Shown one piece after another: positions 26,709 to 34,916 of a DNA stretch of 40,729 bases. Source of the stretch: Hominisplanchenecus faecis. GTDB lineage: Bacteria > Bacillota > Clostridia > Lachnospirales > Lachnospiraceae. The DNA lies in NCBI RefSeq assembly GCF_020687205.1, contig NZ_JAJEQE010000027.1, forward strand, positions 1-40,729. The letters run 5' to 3'. The notes beneath the pieces were generated by a model. That model saw nothing but the letters and a program-made list of their open reading frames with translations, was not told the origin of the DNA and did no database searches. Numbering within the stretch: position 1 is the first letter of the stretch; every line of letters begins with the position of its first letter. The position numbers and the translations under genes are program-made.

Positions 26709-28351
26709 GTGGTGATAAATACCAGCGTAATTATTCTTTGTTAAAACATTTAAAAGGGGAACAGGCCATTACAGAAGAAGAGGCTGATTTGTTCAAAAAG
26801 AAGTTTGATAACGGAGAATCCGGAGTTGCACTTTTGGGAAAACAGAATCCCTATTATCTGGGGTATTGCCCGATAGAAAGCAACAACACCATTTTGGTAT
26901 GCATTGTGGAAAAGGGAGTTGTTGACAATGTGCTGATGGATTACCAGAAGACGGTGTTGTTTACAACAATACTCATGGCAGGTTCTATACTTTTACTTTT
27001 TGCCGGATTATTCTACAGTATTTCCAGACTTAGTCTTGCAGATCAAAAAGCAGAATATGAAAAAAGAAATAATGACCTTCATTTACAAACAATGAAGGAA
27101 ATGGAAGTAGTCAATCAAAAACTGAAAAAGGCAAAGAACGTAGCAACAGAGGCTTTGCAGACAGCTGAAAATGCAAATAAGGCGAAAACGGATTTCCTGT
27201 CTAATATGTCACATGATATTCGTACACCTATGAATGCAATCATTGGTATCACATCTTTGATCAGACATGATGCAGGTAATAAAGCAAAAGTTATAGAGTA
27301 TGCAGATAAAATAGATATTTCATCACAGCATCTGTTAGGAATTATTAATGATGTTCTGGACATGAGTAAGATTGAGGCAGGAAAAACAGTCTTCAAGTAT
27401 TCTGACTTTTCTATTTTGGATTTTATGCAGGAACTTGACACTATATTTCATTCTCAAATATATGAAAAGCAGCAGACCTTTACAATCATAAAAGAAAATA
27501 TTCAGCATGAGTGGGTGAATGGGGATCAGGTTCATTTGATGCAGATTTTCAGCAACCTGCTGTCTAATGCCATAAAATATACGCAGGAAGGTGGAAAAAT
27601 TCAGTTTCTGGTAGAAGAATGTGAGACAAAGTCATCTGTCTATGCAAAGTACCGTTTCTTAGTTAGCGATAATGGTTTGGGAATATCGGCAGATTTCAAA
27701 AAAACAATCTTTGATCCGTTTACTCGCGCTGAAAGTTCTGTGACTAATAAGATACAGGGAACCGGACTTGGAATGGCTATTACCAGGAACCTGGTTGAGG
27801 CAATGGGAGGCACCATTGACGTGGAGAGTGAACTGGGACAGGGAAGCTGTTTTGAGGTTCTCATGGATCTGAAAATTGCAGAGGATAGAACGGTTGCTCT
27901 GGCGGCACAAGAAGAAACAGATGAGCAGGATGGTAATATCCTGCAGGGAATGCGATTCCTGTGTGCAGAGGATAATGAGTTGAACGCAGAGATCCTGACG
28001 GAACTGTTAAAGATTGAAGGCGCGGAATGTACCATCTGTGAAAATGGCGAAGAGATTTTGAAAGCATTTGAGCAGTCTGCTCCAGGTGATTATGACATGA
28101 TCCTGATGGATGTGCAGATGCCTGTTATGAATGGTTATGAGGCAACGAAGGCAATCCGCAGAAGTTCCCATAAACTGGCAAAGACGATTCCGATTATTGC
28201 CATGACTGCGAATGCATTTTCAGAAGATATTCAGCATTCTTTTGCGGCTGGCATGAATGCACATGTTTCAAAACCAGTTGAGATGAAGGTGCTGGAAAAG
28301 ACGATCAGAAGCATAAAGTCCGGGGGGGGGTACCGAACCGCAGGTTATTGA
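26663..28351 (+). CDS. Hybrid histidine kinase HK3, C-terminal part (HisKA-HATPase-REC)
   Basis: Main part of the split kinase; ATG 26663 is only the first start in this frame and has no ribosome site. It holds the rest of the sensor domain and TM2 (about residues 94-116, FTTILMAGSILLLFAGLFY). A coiled coil follows, then HisKA with MSHDIRTP (His184 here). The HATPase has NLLSNAIKYT, DNGLGIS and GTGLGMAI. The receiver has Asp483 in LMDVQMP and Lys in VSKPVE. Joined to 26058-26656 through a -1 shift, the kinase would be about 764 residues. Its last codons run through nine G (28322-28330), after which each G count gives a different C-terminal tail. The whole forms an operon with the lipoprotein at 24211. 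Confidence 0.82.
   Translation: MFMLDHDGNITYTNLSGDKYQRNYSLLKHLKGEQAITEEEADLFKKKFDNGESGVALLGKQNPYYLGYCPIESNNTILVCIVEKGVVDNVLMDYQKTVLFTTILMAGSILLLFAGLFYSISRLSLADQKAEYEKRNNDLHLQTMKEMEVVNQKLKKAKNVATEALQTAENANKAKTDFLSNMSHDIRTPMNAIIGITSLIRHDAGNKAKVIEYADKIDISSQHLLGIINDVLDMSKIEAGKTVFKYSDFSILDFMQELDTIFHSQIYEKQQTFTIIKENIQHEWVNGDQVHLMQIFSNLLSNAIKYTQEGGKIQFLVEECETKSSVYAKYRFLVSDNGLGISADFKKTIFDPFTRAESSVTNKIQGTGLGMAITRNLVEAMGGTIDVESELGQGSCFEVLMDLKIAEDRTVALAAQEETDEQDGNILQGMRFLCAEDNELNAEILTELLKIEGAECTICENGEEILKAFEQSAPGDYDMILMDVQMPVMNGYEATKAIRRSSHKLAKTIPIIAMTANAFSEDIQHSFAAGMNAHVSKPVEMKVLEKTIRSIKSGGGYRTAGY
28322..28330 (+). repeat. G9 homopolymer at the 3' end of HK3
   Basis: Nine G follow the receiver domain coding region. 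As written, the tail is SGGGYRTAGY. With eight G it would be SGGGTEPQVIEQ. With ten G it would be SGGGVPNRRLLNSDKWI. None removes the receiver domain. Confidence 0.9.
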
Positions 28352-28684
28352 ACAGTGACAAATGGATTTGATGCGGCAGTGCAATTTTATCTCAGTCGAG
28401 AAGACTCCCACTTCTGCAAGTGGTGAGTAATAACAAGTCTTTCTCAGTGGGAGTACAATCTCCGACTGAGATAAACGCTCCGCGGGGGCGCACATTGTCT
28501 GGGAGACAATGGTTTTGCGCCGACCGGAACGAAGTGTAGATGTGCAGTGATTCTGAGAAGAATATGTCAGCTTTCGCTGACCAGAATCACGCACCAAGTC
28601 TCACGTGCGTTCGACTTGAATAAACCAGGAGGTTGACAAGGAGATGTATAGAGAAATATATTTGACAGACAGGAGATTTAAAAT
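28352..28684 (+). other. Intergenic segment with four strong hairpins, candidate structured RNA or mobile repeat
   Basis: No gene is seen. TTTATCTCAGTCG (28386-28398) pairs perfectly with CGACTGAGATAAA (28463-28475). Inside, ACTCCCACT (28404-28412) can pair either locally with AAGTG..GAGT (28418-28428) or with AGTGGGAGT (28446-28454). GGCGCA+CATTGTCT (28487-28500) pairs with AGACAATG and TGCGCC (28504-28521). GTGATTCTG/CAGAATCAC and GTCAGC/GCTGAC form a hairpin at 28547-28590. CAAGTC/GACTTG closes 28595-28618. No T-run follows any of these stems. The region ends at the candidate promoter of the next kinase gene. Confidence 0.6.
28633..28662 (+). promoter_or_regulatory. Candidate promoter of the first BvgS-like kinase gene
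   Basis: A consensus TTGACA (28633-28638), an 18-bp spacer and TATATT (28657-28662) would leave a leader of only some 15 nt before ATG 28685. AGGAG (28671-28675) is the ribosome site. Confidence 0.5.
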
Positions 28685-31507
28685 ATGATTTCGAGAGCAA
28701 AGAAATATGTGGCAGTATTACTGGCTTTTGTATGCGTATGTATGATATTTTCTCCCCAGACTACATATGCAGCCGAGGACAGTTCGCAGCATGAAACTGT
28801 CAAAGTCGGTTTCTTTGCCATGGATGGTTATCATGTGATGGATGAAGAAGGCAACCGCAGTGGGTATGGCTATGATTTTCTTCGGCTGATGGCCCGTTAT
28901 TGGGATGTAGATTACGAATATGTCGGATATGATAAGAGCTGGGATGATATGCAGCAGATGCTTGAAGATGGCGAGATTGATATGGTAACATCTCCCCGCA
29001 AAACACCGGAAAGAGAAGAAAAGTTTGATTTTTCACGTCCGATCGGAACCAATAATGGGATTCTGACCGTCCGCAGTGACAACGGCACGATTGTGGATGG
29101 CAATTACAGTACTTACAACGGTATGCGTGTGGCACTTTTGAACGGAAGCTCACGAGATAAAGAGCTTGCGGATTTTGCAGGCAATAAAGGATTTACATAT
29201 GATTCATTTTATTTTGATACGACAGAAGAGATGGAGGAAGCTCTTCTGAGTGGAAATGTTGATGCTATTGCTGCCACTTCTCTGAGAAAAACAAACAATG
29301 AGCGTATCGTGGATAAATTTGACAGCAGCGATTTCTATGTCATGGTTAAAAAAGGTAATACAGAATTGCTGAATGAGATCAATTATGCAATCGACCAGAT
29401 GAATGCAGTTGAGGGTGACTGGAAAACGACACTTTATAATAAAAATTATGAAAGCATGGAAACTAAGAATCTGGAATATACGGAGAAAGAAAAAAGTATT
29501 ATTTCACAGTATTCCAAGGACAACCCGCTTCATGTTCTGTGTGATCCGACCCGTTATCCATATTCTTATAATGAAAATGGTGAGATGAAGGGTATTATCC
29601 CGGATTACTTCCGTAAAATTGCAGACTATGCCGGGATTTCCTATGAGTTTCTTACCCCTGCCACCAGAGATGAGTATATTGCCTATCAGAAAAATAAGGA
29701 AACCACAGATATGAGCATCGATGCGCGCCTGGAAACAGATAACTATGCTGAGACGAAAAAATGGGGGATTACTGCACCTTTCATTACGATGCAGCTGGCA
29801 AGGGTGACACGGCGTGACTTTGATGGGAAAATTAATGTTGTTACTACTGTTGACCAGACAGCATCAAAGTCAATTGAAGATGCAATGGCACCCGGTGCAG
29901 AAAAACTGATGTGCAGTACCAGACAGGAAATGATGGAAGCTGTCCGTAAGGGTAAAGCAGATGCTGCCTTCGTTTACTATTACATGGCACAGGCGTTTGT
30001 GAACAGTGACACTACGGGCACCATGACATATACTCTGCTGGAACAGCCTACATTCACCTACCGCATGGTAATTTCATCAACTGAGAACCATGCACTGGCT
30101 GGTATTCTGACGAAAGCAATGTATGCCATGCCCCAAAATCTTGTTGAAGATCTTGCAGCACAGTATACCACATACAAAGCAACAGAGCTGACATTTGTTG
30201 ACTGGATCCGTCTGCATCCTGTTGTTACTGTTTTGGTTCTTCTTATTTTGGGATGGCTGCTGACTGCTATGGCTGTGATAATGGTGCATCTCAGTGCAAG
30301 AAAAAAAGCTCAGAAGGCGGACCAGGAGAAAGCTGAGGAAATGGCGGAACTGGCAGAGCATGCACAGGCTGCAAACAAGGCAAAAACAGCATTTCTGTCA
30401 CATATGTCCCATGATATGAGGACACCAATGAACGCAATCATAGGATTTACCGGTATTGCAATGAAAAACAATCCGTCAGACGAAGTGAAAAATTGTCTGG
30501 AGAAGATTGACGAAAGCTCAGAGCATTTACTGTCGCTGATCAATGATATATTAGATCTGACCCGCATCGAAAGTGGAAAAGTGAATTACAATTCGGTACC
30601 GGCGGATGTGAAAAACATTACAGATTCTGCATTGGATATTACAAAAGGCTTTCTTACGAACAGGGATATCAACTTTAAGATTCAGCGTGAAGAAGCAAAG
30701 ATTCCAAATGTACTTGCAGATCCTGCACGCCTGCGTGATGTGCTGGTCAATATTCTGAGCAATGCCGTGAAATTCACTCCGGATGGAGGGACGATTACAT
30801 TTGAAGCCCGGTGTCAGGAAAAGGGCGGGGATGGATATATAAATATGCGTTACCGCATTTCGGATACAGGTATTGGCATGAGTGAGGAATTTACAAAAGA
30901 AGTTTTTGAGGAATTTGCACAGGAAGATTCCGGTGTGAGAACGCAGTACCATGGAGTTGGACTGGGGATGGCTATCGTAAAGAAGTATGTAGATATGATG
31001 GGTGGGACCATTTCCGTGCAGAGTAAAAAGCATGAGGGAACCATATTTACTGTGGATATTCCTTTGGAAATTACAGATAAGAAATGTAATAAGTCAGACA
31101 CAGGTATTTCTGAAAAGGTGAATCTTACAGGTGTGAATGTCCTTCTTGCAGAGGATAATGAACTGAATGCAGAGATTGCTGCCGTGCAGTTGGAAGAGTT
31201 CGGGATGAATGTAGAAAGAGCTGTGGATGGAAAGAATGCTGTTGAGATTTTCAGAAATCATCCGGAAGGCACATTTGATGTAATCCTGATGGATATCATG
31301 ATGCCTGAAATGAATGGTTATGAAGCAGCAAAAGCAATCAGGGCAATGAATGACAGACCGGATGGAAAAAACATTCCTATTATAGCAATGACAGCTAATT
31401 CATTTGCAGAAGATGTTCAGGCATCACTGGATGCAGGAATGAACGCACATTTGTCAAAGCCGATTGTGATTGATGAAGTTATAAAAACGATTATAAGGTA
31501 TGTATAG
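28685..31507 (+). CDS. BvgS-like hybrid histidine kinase with two extracellular SBP_bac_3 domains (HK4)
   Basis: Sensor kinase of 940 residues. After a signal-type N-terminus (1-29) come two tandem SBP_bac_3 (Venus-flytrap) modules. The first (about 37-255) starts VKVGFFAMDGYHVMDEEG and has GYGYDFLRLMA. The second (about 280-500) starts LHVLCDPTRYPYSYNENGEM. A transmembrane segment (about 515-540) and a coiled coil follow, then HisKA with MSHDMRTP (His576). The HATPase has NILSNAVKFTP, DTGIGMS and GVGLGMAI. The receiver has Asp870 in LMDIMMP. There is no PAS, HPt or output domain, unlike BvgS itself. The start is ATG 28685 after AGGAG. The built-in binding modules replace the separate lipoproteins used by HK1-HK3. 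The ligand is probably an amino acid or similar (inference). Confidence 0.92.
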   Translation: MISRAKKYVAVLLAFVCVCMIFSPQTTYAAEDSSQHETVKVGFFAMDGYHVMDEEGNRSGYGYDFLRLMARYWDVDYEYVGYDKSWDDMQQMLEDGEIDMVTSPRKTPEREEKFDFSRPIGTNNGILTVRSDNGTIVDGNYSTYNGMRVALLNGSSRDKELADFAGNKGFTYDSFYFDTTEEMEEALLSGNVDAIAATSLRKTNNERIVDKFDSSDFYVMVKKGNTELLNEINYAIDQMNAVEGDWKTTLYNKNYESMETKNLEYTEKEKSIISQYSKDNPLHVLCDPTRYPYSYNENGEMKGIIPDYFRKIADYAGISYEFLTPATRDEYIAYQKNKETTDMSIDARLETDNYAETKKWGITAPFITMQLARVTRRDFDGKINVVTTVDQTASKSIEDAMAPGAEKLMCSTRQEMMEAVRKGKADAAFVYYYMAQAFVNSDTTGTMTYTLLEQPTFTYRMVISSTENHALAGILTKAMYAMPQNLVEDLAAQYTTYKATELTFVDWIRLHPVVTVLVLLILGWLLTAMAVIMVHLSARKKAQKADQEKAEEMAELAEHAQAANKAKTAFLSHMSHDMRTPMNAIIGFTGIAMKNNPSDEVKNCLEKIDESSEHLLSLINDILDLTRIESGKVNYNSVPADVKNITDSALDITKGFLTNRDINFKIQREEAKIPNVLADPARLRDVLVNILSNAVKFTPDGGTITFEARCQEKGGDGYINMRYRISDTGIGMSEEFTKEVFEEFAQEDSGVRTQYHGVGLGMAIVKKYVDMMGGTISVQSKKHEGTIFTVDIPLEITDKKCNKSDTGISEKVNLTGVNVLLAEDNELNAEIAAVQLEEFGMNVERAVDGKNAVEIFRNHPEGTFDVILMDIMMPEMNGYEAAKAIRAMNDRPDGKNIPIIAMTANSFAEDVQASLDAGMNAHLSKPIVIDEVIKTIIRYV

Positions 31508-31636
31508 AATGAAATTGCATACATTGTGGTCGCCTTTAAAGAAGGATGGATACATTGGAATCATTGGATATTTTGACACTGTAAAATAGAAAAATGCAAA
31601 ATTAGAGTAATTACAATGCCACGTAAAGGGATAAAA

Positions 31637-34420
31637 ATGAATAAATCAGTATTGCAAAGGGGTATCATTATAATATTGTGCAGTTGCATCCTTTTTTCAA
31701 TCTGTCCGGTTTATGCTTTTGCAGCAGAAAATCAGAAAGAGAGAGTTGTCAGGATTGGTGTGCCGGATGATACGTATGATAAGATAAATGGAAATGGAAA
31801 AAGAAGCGGATATGGCTATGAATATCTGCAGAAAATCGCAGGTTATACAGGGTGGAACTATGAATATGTAGATTGTACATGGGAAAATTGTTTCGACAAA
31901 TTAAAAAATGATGAGCTGGATATGATAGAAGGAGTCTCTTATACGGAGGAACGGGCAGAGACTATGCTTTTTTCCGCTATTCCAATGGGAGACGAAAGAT
32001 ATTATGTCTACGTAAAACCCGATCATACAGACCTCTCATCCTCTGACACTGCATCTTTCAATGGGAAAAAGATTGGGGTGCTTATGGGTTACCTGTCGGA
32101 AATGATATTGAACGAGTGGGAAAAGAAATATGATCTGCATACACAGCATGTCAATGTTTCAAATAATGAAGATGCTTTGAAGAAAATTGCAGACGGAGAA
32201 ATTGACGCTTTTGTATCGTTAGAGGATTCCCGTCTGGGTGGGTACGGAATGGTGGCCTTAACGAATCTCGGAAGTTCAAAAATATATTTTGCGATTGGCC
32301 AGAGTCATTCTGATTTAAAGACAGAGCTGGATAATGCTATGAGAAGGATCACAGATGATGATCCTTATTATGCAGATGAACTGCATAAGCAGTTTCTGTC
32401 AGTGGACAGTGTATATTTTCTGACGGGAGAAGAACAGAAATGGCTGTCAGAGCATGGAGCAATCAAAATCGGTTGTTTGATAAACGATGGCGGGGTCAGT
32501 ACTCTTGATACAGAAACCGGAAAAGTGAGTGGCCTGATCACGGATTACATCCAGCTTGCACAAAACTGCCTGAAAGGGCAGACTTTGAAATTTAATATCA
32601 AGGGGTATGATTCACAAGAGGATATGCAAAAAGCGTTGCATGATGGAGAAATTGATCTGATTTTTCATGTGATGCAAAATACGAATGCTGCCGAAGACTT
32701 GGGCTATGATCTGACAGATACTGTCTGGAAGTATAATATGGCGGCTGTAACGGTTAAAAAGAGTTTTGATGAAAATGCTGAAAATACGGTTGCGATACCA
32801 AGAGAAGAGAGTGATTTGAAGTCTTATGTTTCCTATAATTATCCACAGTGGCATGTGAAGGAATATGCTGCCTGGAAGGATGCAAAAAAGGCTGTATATA
32901 ATGGAAAAGCAGACTGCATGATTATGGACTCAGGCAAGCTGAAACAATATTTCGATGATAATAAACTGTACAGTGTTTTTCTGGAAAAGTACGATTTGGT
33001 GTCATTTGCAGTCAGACATGGAAACAGCATGCTGCTGTCTGTCCTGAATAAGACTATAAAAACAATGTCTGTTTCAAAATTCTCCAATGCTGTGTATATG
33101 TATGACAGTAATCTGAAGAAAGTTACGGTAAAGGAGTTTATAAGGGACAATTTCTGGGGCTTTACGGTGCTTGTTGTATCTGTTTTTTTGACCGTGCTGA
33201 TACTGATACTTAGATTACTCCAAAAAGCCAGAATTGCAGAGAAAAAGGCAAAAGAGGCACAGCAGCAGGCAGAAAAGGCGAATAGTGCAAAGACAGACTT
33301 TTTGAGACACATGAGCCACGATATCCGGACACCTTTAAATGGAATTATTGGGATGATCAATATATCAGAGCGTTATTATGGCAATAAAGAAAAATTGTAT
33401 GAATGTAAAGAAAAGGTAATGGCGTCGATGGACTATCTGCAGTCCCTTCTAAATAATGTTCTGGATATCGGAAAAGTAGAATCCGGAACATTACAGTTGG
33501 TAAACAAGCCATTTGATCTGGTTGCAATGCTCGTAAAGCAGATTTCGATTATTGAGACAAATGCAAAGGAGTATGGTATCAGCTTTGAAGGCGGAGCTTC
33601 CATGAGTACTTTTCATCACAGATATGTTATTGGCAGTGAGAAATATCTAAACCGCCTTCTTATGAATCTTGCCGGAAATGCCGTTAAATATAACCGAAGC
33701 GGTGGTAAAGTAATCCTGTATTTCAATGAGATTTCAAGTGATGACAAGACGGCGGTTTTTGAATTTGTATGTTCTGATACGGGACTTGGTATGAGCGAAG
33801 AATTTCAGAAACATGCATTTGAATCCTATGCCAGGGAAGGAAAAGAAACAACGAATGGATATAGTGGTGCCGGACTTGGACTTTCTATTGTAAAAGATAT
33901 TGTGGACATGATGAACGGAACCATCAGACTGGAAAGTAAAGAAAATGTAGGTACAACGTTTACCGTCACGATACCACTTGAGATTGATTATAATGCGGAG
34001 AAAGAACAGCAAAAAAAAGTGGAAAAGCCTGATCTGTCAGGTAGGAATGTATTATTAGTTGAGGATAATGAGCTAAATCTGGAAATTGCGAAGATGTTGC
34101 TGGAAGATGAAAAGATGGTTGTGACTACGGCAGAAAATGGCGAGGAGGCTGTGGATATTGTTTCCAAATCAGTTCCAGGCAGTTTTGATTTTATTTTTAT
34201 GGATATTATGATGCCGGTAATGGATGGATTAGAAGCAACCAGACAGATAAGGACATTGAACCGTAAAGATACAAAAGAGGTACCAATCATTGCGATGACA
34301 GCGAATGCATTTCAGGACGATATCAGGGAGTGCATAGATGCCGGAATGAATGCACATATTGCAAAACCGATTGATATTGAGAAAGTAAAGATGACCATTT
34401 TTGACATTCCCCACAGCTAA
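31637..34420 (+). CDS. BvgS-like hybrid histidine kinase with two extracellular SBP_bac_3 domains (HK5)
   Basis: Paralogue of HK4, 927 residues. A signal-type segment (1-30) is followed by one SBP_bac_3 module (about 36-255, VRIGVPDDTYDKINGNGKRS and GYGYEYLQKIAG) and a second, more diverged one (about 270-490, IKIGCLINDGGVSTLD). TM lies at about 505-530 (FTVLVVSVFLTVLILIL). HisKA has MSHDIRTP (His561), the HATPase has NLAGNAVKYN, DTGLGMS and GAGLGLSI, and the receiver has Asp856 in FMDIMMP with Lys in IAKPID. The start is ATG 31637 after AAAGGGA; an upstream ATG at 31616 has no ribosome site. A TTGACA at 31573 may be its -35. It is the last chromosomal-type gene before the mobile element. Confidence 0.91.
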   Translation: MNKSVLQRGIIIILCSCILFSICPVYAFAAENQKERVVRIGVPDDTYDKINGNGKRSGYGYEYLQKIAGYTGWNYEYVDCTWENCFDKLKNDELDMIEGVSYTEERAETMLFSAIPMGDERYYVYVKPDHTDLSSSDTASFNGKKIGVLMGYLSEMILNEWEKKYDLHTQHVNVSNNEDALKKIADGEIDAFVSLEDSRLGGYGMVALTNLGSSKIYFAIGQSHSDLKTELDNAMRRITDDDPYYADELHKQFLSVDSVYFLTGEEQKWLSEHGAIKIGCLINDGGVSTLDTETGKVSGLITDYIQLAQNCLKGQTLKFNIKGYDSQEDMQKALHDGEIDLIFHVMQNTNAAEDLGYDLTDTVWKYNMAAVTVKKSFDENAENTVAIPREESDLKSYVSYNYPQWHVKEYAAWKDAKKAVYNGKADCMIMDSGKLKQYFDDNKLYSVFLEKYDLVSFAVRHGNSMLLSVLNKTIKTMSVSKFSNAVYMYDSNLKKVTVKEFIRDNFWGFTVLVVSVFLTVLILILRLLQKARIAEKKAKEAQQQAEKANSAKTDFLRHMSHDIRTPLNGIIGMINISERYYGNKEKLYECKEKVMASMDYLQSLLNNVLDIGKVESGTLQLVNKPFDLVAMLVKQISIIETNAKEYGISFEGGASMSTFHHRYVIGSEKYLNRLLMNLAGNAVKYNRSGGKVILYFNEISSDDKTAVFEFVCSDTGLGMSEEFQKHAFESYAREGKETTNGYSGAGLGLSIVKDIVDMMNGTIRLESKENVGTTFTVTIPLEIDYNAEKEQQKKVEKPDLSGRNVLLVEDNELNLEIAKMLLEDEKMVVTTAENGEEAVDIVSKSVPGSFDFIFMDIMMPVMDGLEATRQIRTLNRKDTKEVPIIAMTANAFQDDIRECIDAGMNAHIAKPIDIEKVKMTIFDIPHS

Positions 34421-34522
34421 AGCAAGTGAAAAACCTCTGTGAAGTAGCGGCATACGCCATGCACAGCTCGGGAAAGACTTCCCTCGCTGTAGGGCTGTCG
34501 CCCTATAAAATAGCAAAAAAAG

Positions 34523-34555
34523 ACGTCCTTGCAAGTAACTTGCAGGGCGTTTTTT
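34523..34555 (+). terminator. Terminator after HK5
   Basis: ACGTCCTTGCAAG (34523-34535) pairs with CTTGCAGGGCGT (34539-34550), a 12-bp stem with one bulge and a TAA loop. Six T follow, and seven A precede it on the other side. Confidence 0.87.
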
Positions 34556-34736
34556 CACCATTTTGCATGGCTCGTAGCGTTCACAAATTCTTCACAAAAT
34601 TATTAGCACTCACCTCTTGTTATTACAGCGTAGCTTTTGTCTTAGTTCATAGAGTGCCGTAAAGTGCCTATTTACAGGCTTTTCACGGGTTTTATGAATT
34701 TATCACATTTCATCAAAAATCGTCAATATACAAAAA

Positions 34737-34760
34737 ATTGGTGTCAAAATTGGTGTCAAA
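34737..34760 (+). repeat. Tandem 12-bp repeat ATTGGTGTCAAA x2, possible integrase arm sites
   Basis: Two exact copies abut at 34737-34748 and 34749-34760. Short direct repeats near element ends are bound by the N-terminal arm-type domain of Tn916-family integrases. The position before the first element gene fits, but the assignment is inference. Confidence 0.5.
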
Positions 34761-34916
34761 TAACCTTAATTTGAGATTTTGATGAGCAACACATCAGTAT
34801 AAAAAATTGAATATTTTATAGATTATGGAACGCCTAAAATGACGTTCCTTTTCTATTTCCAGCCGTTCTTATTGGACGGCTATTTTATTATCCAAAATGA
34901 AAGGAGCATTAGATTT

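Larger units (their letters stand above)
34421..34916. other. Non-coding junction between the kinase array and the conjugative element
   Basis: About 500 bp without a convincing gene. It holds a bidirectional-looking terminator (34523-34555) and an inverted pair GCCATGCA / TGCATGGC (about 34457 and 34564). It also holds TTCACAAA repeated with 3-nt spacing (about 34580-34600) and the tandem 12-mer ATTGGTGTCAAA at 34737-34760. Two leader hairpins follow: GGAACG/CGTTCC at 34827-34848 and AGCCGT/ACGGCT at 34861-34881. One end of the mobile element must lie here, but no attachment site can be fixed without the other end. Confidence 0.55.

Noticed and set aside
28268-28597. Minus-strand 109-codon frame over the structured segment
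   Set aside because: It crosses the G9 run and several perfect inverted repeats and has no family resemblance; the region is better read as structured non-coding DNA.
34426-34662. Plus-strand 78-codon frame in the element junction
   Set aside because: It spans a terminator with T-run and short repeats, with no ribosome site.
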